Assembly (NCBI GenBank): GCA_947000775.1
Contig: CAMQGK010000559.1
Span: 744,001-808,000 of the forward strand
Direction of reading: 5' to 3'
DNA from: Pterois miles
Lineage: Eukaryota > Chordata > Actinopteri > Perciformes > Scorpaenidae
Length of the DNA: 64,000 nucleotides
In this document: piece by piece, positions 24,774 through 36,020 of the stretch
Position numbering within the stretch: the first letter of the stretch is position 1
How the letters are laid out: every line of letters begins with the position of its first letter
Made by a program: the position numbers and the translations under genes
The notes under the pieces: generated by a model
Databases searched by the model: none
What the model was told of the DNA's origin: nothing
Seen by the model: the letters and a program-made list of their open reading frames with translations, nothing else

Positions 24774-25538
24774 TGCAAAATGTTTGGAAGTATTGGATGA
24801 CAAAAAACGTTGAGGAAGGCATCAACTACAGTGACAAGGCATGATGTAGTGCGCAGCAAGTCCATCCGCTACTTAGTGTTGGACCTTCATGGAGAAGGAG
24901 GCTTTGGCAAAGTTGCCAAGTGTGTCGACTTCACAAAGGCCAGGTTGGTTTTAAATAAATGTAATTGAAATCCATAAACGAGGGCACCAGAATCAAAGTT
25001 TAGGTGATGAGATCTCCAACTATCTTCTACTATGAGGACTCCAGTGATGAACAGGATCTTGTGTCAGTCACCGGTGGCCCCTGTGATGGAGCCTCATCTA
25101 CACCAAGTCTCAGTGAGGGATCTTCTCCTAGTGTTAATGATGACGATGCATTCTCCAAAGGTTCAAGTGTCGGACATTCAGATGCTGAAGTTTTCAGCCA
25201 TGATAATCCAACCGGGCCTTCAGTGGTCAGTGACCTCCGTGATGGAGTCAAAGACTGGCTCAAAGTACAGAAGAGCCTGTTGTGGCTACCTATGATGACA
25301 ATACAGATACTGGTTGTGTGTCAGTTGTCTGTAACACCTATGATGATGATGGAGCTACAGATGGCTCAACTGGTGGAGCAGCAGCCTCCATTTCATCAAA
25401 AGATGGAGCTGCAGTCACGTTGGACCTGATGATATCAATGATGTCAAGAAAAAGAAGAAGGCGTTTCGAAGGATCTGCAAATTTTTCAGCAGCGTGAAGA
25501 GAAAATTGGTGTCAATCTTTAAACATCACAACAACTAG
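24774..25538 (+). pseudogene. HIPK-like kinase remnant
   Basis: From 24840 the plus strand reads HDVVRSKSIRYLVLDLHGEG then GFGKVAKCVDFTKAR. This is the first strand and glycine loop of a kinase of the HIPK/DYRK type, ending at a GT donor-like site near 24943. From about 25003 an acidic, serine-rich stretch follows (FYYEDSSDEQ, SLSEGSSPSVNDDD), then ATYDDNTDTG in a second frame, then INDVKKKKKAFRRICKFF and SVKRKLVSIFKHHNN-stop in a third frame. The basic tail resembles what I recall of fish-specific HIPK-like proteins. The catalytic core is absent (no HRD, DFG or APE) and at least two frameshifts separate the tail pieces. I read it as a decayed, internally deleted copy. The alternative is terminal exons of a short expressed gene. 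Confidence 0.5.
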
Positions 25539-25780
25539 TTCATTAATGTTTTTCTGTGACAGAAAAAATAAACTGGCCAATAAAAAATGCAAATTGATGA
25601 ATCATATTTTTAATTGATTTTTTAGTCATTGATTTTATTGATTTATTGATTGATTTAGGGAAAAATAACAATGTTTGAACTGATGACACATTGTACTTAC
25701 ATACGTACATACGTACATTGGCTGTATCCAGGTCCAGATTGGTGACTAAGGGAGACAGGACCTTTACCATCTATGCCTCT

Positions 25781-26299
25781 TGTTAGGCTCAAGTCAGGCA
25801 GGACAGGACTCAATAGCACGACTCAAAAACAGGTGTCAAAAAAGGAACAGTCTTTAATCAGAAACAAAGGTTCGGTACACAGGTGGTCTATCAGTGAAGC
25901 AAACAGGTCCAAAAAACGCGAGGCTAGGGTGAAGTCAAAAACAGGCAGAGATCAATACACAAAAGGAGTCTTAGACTATGAATGATATGGAAACGCTTTC
26001 TCACTGGGAACAAAGACGATCTGGCACAGAGGGGAAGGGAATCACACATTAAATACCAGTGAGGGGAGTGACTGACGATGCACAGGTGGACACAATCAGG
26101 GCGGGGGAAGACGATCAGACGCAGGTGAATGGTGCAGGATCTAGGTCATAGGGATGTGCTTAAACGTAGTGGCGGGAAGCATGCAGGGAAGGAAGTGATG
26201 TGATCTGGAACGAGAGGAAATGTTAGAATACCAAAATAAAACAGGAAGTGTAGCATGCAAACAGAAACAACCACACAGAACGGCCTGGATGTTGTAACA
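25781..26299 (-). repeat. 3' LTR of the Ty3/gypsy element
   Basis: A 519-bp LTR with 5'-TGTTA and TAACA-3' ends. It is nearly identical to 29647-30148 (differences are scattered single bases and small indels), so insertion is fairly recent. Confidence 0.93.
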
Positions 26300-26314
26300 G
26301 GACCCCCCCTCTAG
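26300..26314 (-). promoter_or_regulatory. Polypurine tract of the Ty3/gypsy element
   Basis: On the minus strand AGAGGGGGGGTCC directly abuts the 3' LTR. This is the usual primer site for plus-strand DNA synthesis. Confidence 0.7.
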
Positions 26315-27560
26315 GGACAGCACCTGACGTCCCAGGGAGGGCTGGGTGCTGCTTGTGGAAGTCACTTATTAAGTCCGGATCCATAATGTGTCTTGCGGGC
26401 ACCCATGACCTTTCCTCTGGGCCGTAGCCCTCCCAGTCAACCAGGTATTGCTGGCCCCTGCCCCGATGGCGAACAGCAAGGAGTTTTTTAACCGTATAAA
26501 CGGGTCCCCCCTGAATGATTCGGGGGGGGGGGGGGGGTTTGGAGGCAGGGACCAGCAAGCTCTCCTTGACCGGTTTGAGGCGACCCACATGAAAGGTTGG
26601 GTGAATGTGCATTGATCTGGGGAGCTGAAGTCTCACTGCCACCGGGTTGATCACCTTGGAGATGGGGAATGGGCCGATGAAACGTGGAGCTAATTTCCTA
26701 GACTCCACGCGAAGGGGAAGATCCTTAGTTGATAACCACACCTTCTGTCCCGGCTGGTACACAGGAGCTGGAGTTCTTCGACGATCAGCCGCTGTCTTAC
26801 AGCGGTTGTTGCTCCTTAGTAGCATCTGTCGTGCGCCCTTCCAAACCCGGTGGCAGCGACGAATGAGGGCATGAGCTGAGGGAACGCTAACCTCCTTCTC
26901 TACCTCTGGAAACAAAGGTGGTTGGTATCCATAGGCACACTGAAAAGGGGACAAACCAGAGGTGGAGCAAGGCAACATATTGTGTGCATACTCAATCCAT
27001 ATTAAATGTTTACACCAGGAAGAGGGATTTTGAGTTACTAAACACCTGAGACCCGTCTCCAGCTCCTGGTTCAGCCTCTCCGTCTGGCTGTTTGACTGGG
27101 GGTGATAACCAGAGGACAGGCTGACTGAGGCACCAAGCAGCGAGCAAAACTCCTTCCAGAACTGCGAAGTGAATTGTGGCCCCTGGTCCGACACCACGTC
27201 CCTGGGAAAGCCATGGAGTCGAAATACATGATGCAACATGACCTCCGCCATTTTCTTGGCGGAGGGAAGCTTAGGTAGAGGAACAAAATGGACCATTTTC
27301 GAAAATCTGTCCACGATGGTCAGAATCGTGGTGTTACCTTCCGAGACCGGAAGCCCGGTAACGAAGTCCAGGGAGATGTCGGACCAGGGGCGGTGCGGGA
27401 CTGGAAGAGGCTGGAGGAGGCCAGACGGAGGGCGGTGAGATGATTTTCCTCGGGCGCACACACCACAAACTGCCACGTACTCTGCCACCTCTTTCTCCAT
27501 AACAGGCCACCAGAACCGCTGTTTTATGATGAAGGGATTCTGGATCCAGGATGGCAGGAG
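26300..27560 (-). pseudogene. Integrase plus chromodomain of the Ty3/gypsy element
   Basis: One open frame at 26223-27581, running on into the LTR. It shows the CxxC half of the zinc-binding region (VCGVCARGK) and the catalytic core with Asp in SLDFVTGLP, Asp in VVSDQGPQFTS and Glu in SNSQTERLNQELE, so the DDE triad is intact. A C-terminal chromodomain follows: VKKLLAVRHRGRGQQYLVDW then EGYGPEERSWVPA. A chromodomain assigns it to the chromovirus branch. The His pair of the zinc finger is in the previous frame, so a frameshift near 27545-27570 breaks the polyprotein. Confidence 0.85.
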
Positions 27561-29347
27561 ACACGTGATGTGTGCGCCCAATGAATCACCTGTGAACGCA
27601 AGGAGACTGGGACAAAGAGTCTGTTAGCTGGCCACCTTTCAGGTGCTGAAACATTCTTGAGCGCCTCCTTGGCTTTCCTCTCCACCTCCCAAGTAATGGC
27701 CCAGACTACACAAGAAGGTGGTATAATGTGTGAGGGGTTCTTGGGAGATGGATCGGCATCAAAAAGGCACGACAAGGCATCAGGCTTAACATTTTTGGAA
27801 CCAGGACGATATGAGAGCGTAAAGTTAAACCTATTGAAAAATAGAGCCCATCTTGCCTGGCGTGCACTGAGTCTTTTAGCTGCTCTAATGTATTCTAGGT
27901 TATTGTGGTCAGTCCAGACCAGGAATGGCTGTTCTGCCCCCTCTAACCAGTGTCTCCATTCTTCCATAGCTACCTTGACCGCCAGTAACTCTCTGTCTCC
28001 AATGTCATAATTCCTTTCAGCTGGACTTAACTTACGGGACAGGTAAGCGCAGGGATGAAGCTTGTTGTCCTTCGCCAAGCGTTGTGAAAGGACTGCTCCA
28101 ATCCCAGTGTCTGACGCGTCCACCTCCACCACAAACTGTCTATGAAGATCAGGAAGGGTGATGATGGGCGCTGAGGAAAAACTGGCTTTGAGTCGGTGGA
28201 AAGCCTGATCAGCCTGTGGAGACCAGACAAACTTGACATGTGGAGACATGAGAGCATGAAGAGGAGCGGCTATGGAGCTAAAGTCTCTGATAAAGCGTCT
28301 GTAGAAATTGGCAAAGCCTAGGAAACATTGTACCAGCTTACGGCTGGTTGGAACTGGCCAATCAGAAACTGCACTAACCTTGGCAGGGTCCATTTTAAGG
28401 TTATCGGGGGTAACCACAAACCCAAAGAAAGACACGGTAGAAACATGAAATTCACACTTCTCAGCCTTGACGAACAACTTGTGCTCAAGGAGGCGTTGCA
28501 GAACCAGACGTACATGTTGTGTGTGAATCTGCTCATCGGGTGAGAAAATCAAAATGTCGTCAAGGTAGACAAACACAAACTGATCTAGCATCTCTCTCAA
28601 AACATCATTCAAAAGAGCCTGGAAAACAGCAGGAGCGTTAGTGAGCCCAAAGGGCATAACCAAGTACTCATAACGCCCACTGGGGGTATTGAAAGCAGTT
28701 TTCCATTCGTCCCCCTCCCTAATCCTAACAAGGTGATAAGCATTTCTAAGATTGAGTTTAGAAAACACCTTAGCCCCTTTTAATTGTTCAAATGCAGAGG
28801 AAATGAGAGGGAGGGGGTACCTGTTTTTAACCGTGATGCTATTGCGTCCATGGTAGTCAATGCAGGGGCATAGAGTTTTGTCATTTTTCTCCACAAAGAA
28901 GAAACCGGCCCCAGCTCGAGAAGAAGAGGGTCGGATGATGCCTGCGGCCAACGAGGAGTCTATGTAATCTTGCATGGCTTCCCTTTCTGGAACAGAAAGA
29001 GAATAGAGTCTACCTCTAGGGGGTGTTGAACCCGGAAGCAAGTCGATCCCACAGTCATAGTCCCAATGAGGAGGCAGAGAAGTGGCGTGTGCCTTATTGA
29101 ACACCTCCTTCAGATCATGGTAGCAGGTGGGAACGTTGGAAAGATCAGGTTCAGTAGAGTCTGATGTTGATGAAACAGGAACTGCTCCAGCTTTCTCCAC
29201 CGCAGGCATCGGTGGGCTGATGGGGTGCTCCGAGAGGGACACAGAAGCGCAACAAGTTACAGGACACTCCCCTCCCCACTGTAACACTTTCCCTGTAGAC
29301 CAGTCTATGTGTGGGTTGTATTTAATTAACCAGGGTAACCCCAACAC
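27560..29347 (-). pseudogene. Reverse transcriptase and RNase H of the Ty3/gypsy element
   Basis: A 607-codon frame (27524-29347). The RT carries LPPHWDYDCGIDLLPG, SKLNLRNAYHLVRI and the catalytic FVYLDDILIF near 28573. The RNase H carries VDASDTGIGAVLSQR, DRELLAVKVAMEEWRHWLEG and WTDHNNLEYI, so catalytic Asp and Glu residues are present. The frame ends just after HTSRVSCHPG, the integrase zinc-binding His region, where register is lost. The first residues (LGLPWLIKYNP) follow a deletion junction with protease. Confidence 0.88.
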
Positions 29348-29646
29348 TAACTGCGCTGGCCTCCAGAGGAGCAGGGAGAGGGATCAGCTGGAGACCCAGT
29401 GCTTCCGCCAACTCGCCGTCTATGAAATTTTCATCTGCACCAGAGTCAATTAATACCGGGAGATCATGCTTCTGTGTCAAGGTCTTGAGCTGGGCCATTA
29501 TCACAGGTCGAGAGGGAAATTTTAATGCAGTGGTTCGGCTCACCAGTCTTCCCTCTTTTACTGATGAGCCCTACCTTTTACTGGGCAGGAAGCAAGAAAA
29601 TGTCCTAGTTCAGAGCAGTAAATACAACGGCCCTCTCGAAGGCGTC
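29322..29646 (-). pseudogene. gag zinc knuckle and protease remnants of the Ty3/gypsy element
   Basis: At 29570-29646 the minus strand encodes a CCHC knuckle, CIYCSELGHFLASC, then a gag stop after GRAHQ. In another frame protease follows (29322-29543) with active site LIDSGADENFIDGELA. The protease frame ends after PLPAPLEA and joins directly to RT sequence near 29355, so its C-terminal part and the linker to RT are deleted. Upstream gag is absent: the knuckle is fused to LTR sequence at about 29647. Confidence 0.8.
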
Positions 29647-30148
29647 GGACAGGACTCAATAGCACGACTCAAAAACAGGTGTCAAAAAAGGAACAGTCTT
29701 TAATCAGAAACAAAGGTTCGGTACACAGGTGGTCTATCAGCGAAGCAAACAGGTCCAAAAAACGCAAGGCTAGGGCGAAGTCAAAAACAGGCAGAGATCA
29801 ATACACAAAAGGAGTCTTACACTATGAATGATGTGGGAACGCTTTCTCACTGCGAACAAAGACGATCTGGCACAGAGGGGAAGGGAATCACACATTAAAC
29901 ACCAGTGAGGGGAGTGACTGACGATGCACAGGTGGACACAATCAGGGCGGGGGAAGACGATCAGATGCAGGTGAATGGTGCAGAATCTAGGTCATAGGGA
30001 TGTGCTTAAACGTAGTGGCGGGAAGCATGCAGGGAAGGAAGTGATGTGATCTGGAACGAGAGGAAATGTTAGAATACCAAAATAAAACAGGAAGTGTAGC
30101 ATGCAAACAGAAACCCCACACAGAACCAAAGACCTGGATGTTGTAACA
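29647..30148 (-). repeat. 5' LTR of the Ty3/gypsy element, truncated
   Basis: Matches the other LTR from its outer end (TAACA at 30144-30148) down to GGACAGGACTCAATAGC, and lacks the inner ~20 bp that carry the TGTTAGGCTCAAGTCAGGCA end. The break coincides with a GGACAGG microhomology, consistent with one deletion removing the LTR end, primer site and gag. Confidence 0.88.
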
Positions 30149-30154
30149 CCTCTA

Positions 30155-30480
30155 GACTGTGGAGGAGCCTATCAGAGGACCTCAGGTTAGCTAGCTCAAT
30201 AACCAGTTTTAAATCTCTTTTAGAAACCCATCTTTACAAAACAGGCTCTTTAAAACTCCATTTTGCACTGTTTCTACACCATATATTTTCCTCTATGGCT
30301 TATGTGTTGTAACCTATTGTTTTGATACCACTGGTTACAGGTTTTAATATAGTCATTATTTTGTCTTAATGCTTTGTTCTTTTATGGTTGTTTTCATTTT
30401 GTCTGTATTTTATTGCACTTTATCTGTACAAGCACTTTGTAAACATGCTCAGAAAGGTGCTATACAAATAATAATTATTA
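30155..30480 (+). mobile_element. LINE 3' end
   Basis: Frames on the plus strand read LWRSLSEDLRLASSITSFKS, LLETHLYKT and then an untranslated tail with CTTTGTAAACATGCTC, AGAAAGGTGCTATACAAATA and AATAATTATTATGATT. This is the closing part of an L2/Rex-type non-LTR element. Only the last few dozen codons remain. Confidence 0.55.
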
Positions 30481-31320
30481 TGATTATGCTAATTATGATT
30501 AGTATGATTGTGATTGCTATGATTATTATGATTATAGTATTATTAGATCGCCCAGCCTAATTTAATAATTGGTTTTGAGGGTCAAAATAGTCCTTAATTT
30601 TCTTCCAGATTCCTAATGAGTACGGACAGTCATAAAATAGTTGTTTCTTCTTCATTCATGCAGAATTTACACACTATTATTATGAAAAAACACAGTTCTT
30701 GAGACAAATGTGCTTGAGGGATAAATAGTATGAACAATTTTAATAAAATTTTCAGTTTGTTGGAGGGGAAGCTGTTTTTTCCCACTCCTAACACAGTAAC
30801 AATACATCTGTAGCCTGTGAGGTCACAGTAAGGTAAAATCCTGAGTGCTATTGATTAATGCAGTCCGTTGGGAGCATGTCTGACTTGGAGGCACTGCCAT
30901 CTGCTGATATGGTATCGTGTGTCTTGGTAGAGACTTACTGGAAGTTACAGTATCTGGTGAAATGACTCAACACTACTCCGCCTACATTTCCTTCCGTGGA
31001 AGTTCACCAAGCTCCCTAGACTCGGTTGTAGTTTCTGTTTTACATAAATGCCAACCATATATTTGCTTTATTTGTCTTTAGCACGTCTATTGTTTGAGTC
31101 TTGAAACGTTTACGGCCGCAGGGCGCCGCGTAATCCTTAAACAGTAATAACATAACAGAAAGTAAAACGCACATTTGGACCAAAACAACTTATTTTGCAG
31201 TGCATGAACACCCCTACATGCACAGTTAGTCCTCATATAACCGAACAGCAGCCCTGATGTTGCTCTGGATGACATGTCTCAGTCATGTGTGAGCATGACC
31301 GTGACGGCAGGAAATATTGC
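30481..31320. other. AT-rich spacer, no gene recognised
   Basis: Begins with an (ATTATGATT)-type low-complexity stretch to about 30545. The remainder is unique-looking sequence with no exon I can support. The minus-strand frame at 31087-31275 has no recognisable domain. Confidence 0.5.
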
Positions 31321-31329
31321 GTCTTCATC

Positions 31330-31613
31330 CGTAACTGGCACATCGTGCGCAACGGGGAAGTGAGTAACCTGCTATCCGCGTTGCTGCTAAAAGTTGTTCT
31401 CGCTGAACTGCTCGCTGCTCTCAGTCGGTCTCTGCTCGGTTAAGACGACGGTACAGCTTTTACTGGACAAACGTCAGCTTTAAAGTGAGAGATGGAGGCA
31501 GGAAATGTTAAGTAGGATATTCGGACAGGCGGAGGACATATGAGACAGAGGAGGAGGAAGAGGCGACAGACCAGAGCGTTTTTCAATGTTTTGAGATCTC
31601 TATTCAAATTAAG
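31330..31613 (+). promoter_or_regulatory. stat6: Putative promoter and non-coding first exon of stat6
   Basis: A locally CpG-richer patch (GTGCGCAACGGGG, CTATCCGCGTTGC, CTCAGTCGGTC, AAGACGACGG) ends at a strong donor, TTAAG followed by GTAAGT, at 31613/31614. It is the best upstream candidate for a 5' UTR exon that would splice to the coding exon at 43480, an intron of about 11.9 kb. The transcript itself cannot be seen. Confidence 0.3.
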
Positions 31614-32352
31614 GTAAGTGGCATTGTTGTCTGTTGTACTGATGTGTCTATTAAATAATGGGGTCGAGCGGCTGAGGAGACATGGAGGGAGAACGGTGCG
31701 TAATAAATGCGTCTGACATGTTTTTGTTACAAAAAAACAACAACAACAATAAACTGTTGTAGCATGTCGGCCTGAAATACACACAGCAGTATATCCCTCA
31801 ACAGTTACGCAACCCATTATAAGTGATTAATTCCTGTTTTTGTTAACTTTAACCAAAAATAACTGTGATTTTAAACACGGTGTTGTATTTCACGAAATGT
31901 GGAATTATGGGCAGCAACAGTCATTATCAACTTAGTCCCTCCCTCCACCCTCTGTGGTTCTTCGTCTGCTGTTCCTAGAAAACCTATAAAACGTACAGCT
32001 CAGATCGTTATGTGGTTTATATGGCATTGGGATTGGTTAGGTATTCATATTGTTAAAAAATACAGTTCACATCATAGTATTAGATGCACAAATACCATCT
32101 AATGAACACTAAAGCAGCTGTACTTTGTCATCCAGTGCGTGCTGTTGAAATTATTTTTAATTGCATTGAAAGTGAAACCAAGTTTGTCAATATTAGATGA
32201 AGTTATGAAACCCATCCAGATTTCACAGAGCCAACATAATGAACATGTACAACACTGTTCAGTTAATACGAACCATCTGACTGCCATCCCTGACAGTGGA
32301 TAACTACTACCAACAAGGTGAGGAGAATCACAATCAGAAATACTTTATTGTA

Positions 32353-32829
32353 CAGATGGACCAATACAGATACAGGATTGGATTTTGGGCCAATATTGAC
32401 TCAAATACCTGCATCAAATATTGGTGACAATGGGGCCGATCTATTAAGTTCAGCTGCTGATGCATGTTAGTATACTGTATGCATTATGTACTGGAATTTA
32501 GATTCCTGTTTGTTTACACTTGAAAAGGTTTACACTTGAATTGTAATTCCCTTTAATTCCTTTGAATATTTTTTACCAAGTTGTTGGTGTACGATTTATT
32601 ATTTTAATTATAAATAAATAACAATTCAGTAAAATCATATCTATAGATTTATTGGTTACGTTTTGTTTTACAAAGTTAGAAAAGCAATAATAAAGACAAG
32701 TCTGATGTTTCCTGTGAGCTTATATATAAAACATGCGGTATCAGATCAGTACTCAGTATCGGCCGATACCCAAGGCCCAGGTATTGCTATCGGCATTAGG
32801 ACTGAAAACGTCAAATTGGTGCATCCCTG
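32353..32829. mobile_element. hAT-like MITE, copy 1
   Basis: The left end CAGATGGACCAATACAG and right end TTGGTGCATCCCTG are imperfect inverted repeats. Inside, TCAAATATTGG, TATCGGCCGATACCCAAGGC and CCCAGGTATTGCTATCGGCA recur at 46640-47165. No coding capacity. Confidence 0.6.
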
Positions 32830-32861
32830 TGGTGTAATAAGTCCAGCGTATTGATTTAGAG

Positions 32862-33882
32862 CAGGCATGTCCAAAGTCCGGCCCGCGGGCCAATTGCGGC
32901 CCGTGTTTAAATTTCCACCGGCCCGCAGCCTCTGTCAGAAAATCAACAATATGCGGCCCGCCACAAAGTCGGTGCGCAATTGAGGAGGTGTGCAGCAGAC
33001 ACCTCATCTCTGGCTGAGGAGTTTTAACGCCGCTTAGGGATTTTGCAGCTGCTTAAAAGGAGATCAGGGTTTTTAACTCTCCTTTCTCCGATGACGCTCC
33101 AGACCTCCTCCAGCTGGACCGCATTGGGCTGCAGTGTGATGCGGAGAGTCGCGGTCCATACCTCCGTACCAACAGCTCCCTTTGTCAACTTTTACCGCCA
33201 GCTGGATGAAGGCAGGTTCCCAGAGATTCAAACATTTGCTAAGAAAATGCTGAGCTCGTTTGGCTCGACATACATGCGAGAGGACATCCAAGAACCGCCT
33301 GAGGACCAGATTAAGAGAGTCTCACCTGCGTGACATCTGCGCATCAGAACCACTGCTTTAGAGCCAGACCTGGTCGACTGACTGTAGTCCAGATCTCAGT
33401 GCCACCCTTCACATTAGTGCAGACAAGTTACATGTTTAGTCTTCTGACGTGAATCACTTCTATTTTTTTCTTTTTTTTTAATGGATATGCTCTGAGTCTT
33501 TTCAATCAATGGATCATTTGTTCTTGTTTTTCAACTGATAATCAAACTGGGTCTTGTATACCAAATATTAAAATCAAATTTGGCCCAGCACTCATTTTTC
33601 CATTTCATATTTTTGATCCAAGTCTAAAATTGACATAAATTTCATGTTTGATTGTGATCGTGTCTGATTCTAAATCAAATAACATATTTTTGTTTTTTGA
33701 TTTTTGATGTTCAGTTGAAAAACAAAAGAACAAATGATACACAGATTGATATGGCCCTCGAATAAGATACCTGTTATTCTGTTATCATGTTAATGGTTCA
33801 GAGTGTCAGGCTGAATGGTCAGCCCCCACACATTTAACCTCACCAAATCTGGCCCTCTTTGGAAAAAGTTTGGACACCCCTG
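32862..33882 (+). mobile_element. hAT DNA transposon with transposase remnant
   Basis: Exact 8-bp target duplication ATTTAGAG at 32854-32861 and 33883-33890. The termini CAGGCATGTCCAAAGTCCGG and TTTGGACACCCCTG are inverted repeats. The subterminal region carries repeated CGGCCCG motifs. The frame at 33043-33333 ends in FPEIQTFAKKMLSSFGSTYM, and a nearby frame has SHLRDICASEPL. This resembles the C-terminal dimerisation region of hAT transposases of the GTF2IRD2/ZBED type. Most of the transposase is deleted. Confidence 0.85.
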
Positions 33883-33890
33883 ATTTAGAG

Positions 33891-34720
33891 TGTGACACTC
33901 AGAGGGAGGAGTTAAAAAGTTTGATAGCCACAGGCAGGAATGTGGACACGTGATCTGAAACTAATCCATATGACAAAATGCTTGAACTATGCCGATTGCT
34001 TCCTGTTCACACAATGATGTCTGGTTTCCCAATCGACTCGGTGGCTCTTGAAAGAGCCATTTTCTGTTATAACCAACCACTGTCCTGTAGGCTGCCTCCC
34101 ACACACAATGAAAGTCTCTCCCTTTCGCTGTCAAAAAGTGTGACTGATATAAATGTTGAAACTACAAATGTCAGACATCCACTTCTTCCCGCTGTACAGA
34201 AGTGAAGCCAAAATATCCCGGATAAGGGAGCTGCCAACTTGAGATTTTGACGTCATTTGGAGCCAGAGCCGCACAGTAGTGATCAGGCGGTATCAAGGTC
34301 ACCTGCCTGAACCAATCACAACCTGAGCACGGCCGCAGCTTGTCAGCGAGAGCAACTCACCGCTGTCAATCATGACGTCCCACCCCCTTTTTATAGCATA
34401 AAATGACTAATTAAAACCAAACTTATTAGAACAATGAACACTTGAACACATATCAGGAGGATAAGAGCAACCTAACATGAGGAAAAATTGATTTGATGTG
34501 TACTTTGACTTTTTAGTTTGGCCCACGTCCCATCCGCTAAAACGTAGGAGGCCGGCTTTATGTACTGCAGCCAGCCACCAAGGAGTGATGAAGATGATTT
34601 GGCTTCACTTTTGGGGAGCTGTTATGTCGTCCACCTTTATATTCAACCTATGCCTAAACCTAACCCTGTCGTCTTGGTGCCTAAACCTAACCAAGCTGTG
34701 ACTGAAAACTGAAAATTATA
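33891..34720. other. Spacer with repeat-like patches, no gene recognised
   Basis: Contains GTGCCTAAACCTAACC-type phrases near 34650-34700 and TGACGTCATTTGGAGCC near 34250, both of which look repetitive. No splice-bounded exon is evident. Confidence 0.4.
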
Positions 34721-35054
34721 GAAGAAGAAGAAGAAGAAGATCTACCTTTATTAGTCCCACAGTGGGGAAATTCAATTTACACTCTGTTAAACTCATACAT
34801 GGTACATGCAGACCTGAAACACACATACATGCATTAATGGAGAGATGTCAGAGTGATGGGGCTGCTCCAGACAAGCGCCCCGAGCAGTTGGGGGTTTGGT
34901 GCCTTGCTCAGGGGCACCTCGGCAGTGCCCAAGAGGTAAACTGGCACCTCTCCAGCTACCAGTTCACACTCAGTTTTTGGTCCATGTCGGGACTTGAACC
35001 GGTGACCCTCCGGTTCCCAAGCCAACTCCCTACAGACTGAGCTACTGCCGCCCC
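34721..35054 (-). mobile_element. tRNA-derived SINE, full-length, minus strand
   Basis: Starts with GAAGAAGAAGAAGA and CCTTTATTAGTCCCACAGTG, carries the body GCCCCGAGCAGTTGGGGGTT and ends with the head GAGCTACTGCCGCCCC. It is close to the copies at 8751 and 15158 and served as the clean reference for the damaged copies at 35725 and 49283. Confidence 0.87.
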
Positions 35055-35724
35055 AATTTTTTGTTGTAATTATTGTGAAAAAACAGAAAATAATGAGTCA
35101 ACTAAGTGTAAAAACAGGTTTCTCAGTCTCCTGTGACAAAGTCTTTTGACCCATCCATCCTCTGCAACCCACAGTACTCCCTGCATGTACTTTGTTGCTC
35201 TTTATATTACCACTACTACTACTCAGCTTGCCCAGGTGTAAATAGCCGAGTAGCTGCAGTGTGACTATTGTTACCTGGGCGCAAATAGAAAGAGCGCACT
35301 TTTTGGTGCTCTCATCCAAAATGTAGGGAAGTTTAGCCTCACTCACAGTAGCTGATGAAGGATATTTTGGCAGTTGACTTGAAAGATGTGTTTGGTAAGT
35401 AAACATTTTGTTTTCTGAAGCCGATATCTGTATATTGCATTAACATTAACACTCCTTCATCACCAATAAGTGTTTTGGTTTCAGTAACTTGAATACAGTA
35501 GTTTCTGTCAGGCTTGATGCCAGCAGACTTTCTCTCTCAGCCATTGCTCAAAAGTCAGCAATAATCTGATTGGGCTGTAACTAACGGCTATGATGAATAT
35601 ATGAATTTTTATTATTGTTTATCCTTTATTACTGTTGTAGTCATATCATGGGACTTTCGGTAAGTCAAGAATTCGAAACAATCTCACGACAATCATCAAA
35701 TTTCCCCACAGTGATTTCTGAAAA
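35055..35724. other. Spacer, no gene recognised
   Basis: Unique-looking sequence between two SINE copies. The minus-strand frame at 35098-35406 (102 codons) has no domain and no supporting splice context. Confidence 0.4.
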
Positions 35725-36020
35725 TGCCAGGGGAAATGACCAGTTGGGGAAATGACGGGTTAAATCCCGAAAATGGACGAAAAATGAGTGTGAAATGGGA
35801 AGTGGGGGGGGGCCCATTTTCCCTTTGGGGGCTGTGGGGGGGCGCCCGAGGAAAGAAAAAAAACCCCAACAGGGGGGGGGGCTTGTTTGGGGCACCCCAT
35901 TCATTTTACTTTTTCCCAATACTTGATTGTGTTTTTTTTTTTTTTTTATTTACCAATTAAAAAAAAAAAAGGGGGAAAATTTTATTCCCCACTGTGGGAA
36001 AAAAAAAGGGAAATTTTTTT
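35725..36020 (+). mobile_element. SINE copy with homopolymer-smeared sequence
   Basis: Aligns in order to the plus-strand SINE: GGGGAAATGACGGGTTAAAT matches the GGAATCGGACGGTCACCGGTT region, AAATGAGTGTGAAATGGGAA matches GAACTGAGTGTGAACTGGTA, and TTATTCCCCACTGTGGGA matches the tail. Differences mostly replace a base by its neighbour, giving runs such as GGGGGGGGG and AAAAAAAAA. This pattern is unlike mutation and suggests poor base calls. Confidence 0.65.

Larger units (their letters stand above)
25781..30148 (-). mobile_element. Ty3/gypsy chromovirus-type LTR retrotransposon, defective
   Basis: Element length is 4368 bp. The outer ends are TGTTA...TAACA and it is flanked by a 5-bp target duplication, CCTCT, at 25776-25780 and 30149-30153, as made by LTR-element integrases. 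Order in element orientation (right to left): truncated 5' LTR, gag zinc knuckle, protease, RT, RNase H, integrase, chromodomain, polypurine tract, 3' LTR. It cannot be autonomous. The end of the 5' LTR plus the primer-binding site plus most of gag are deleted. A segment between protease and RT is missing. The RT and integrase frames are out of register near 27560. Confidence 0.93.
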
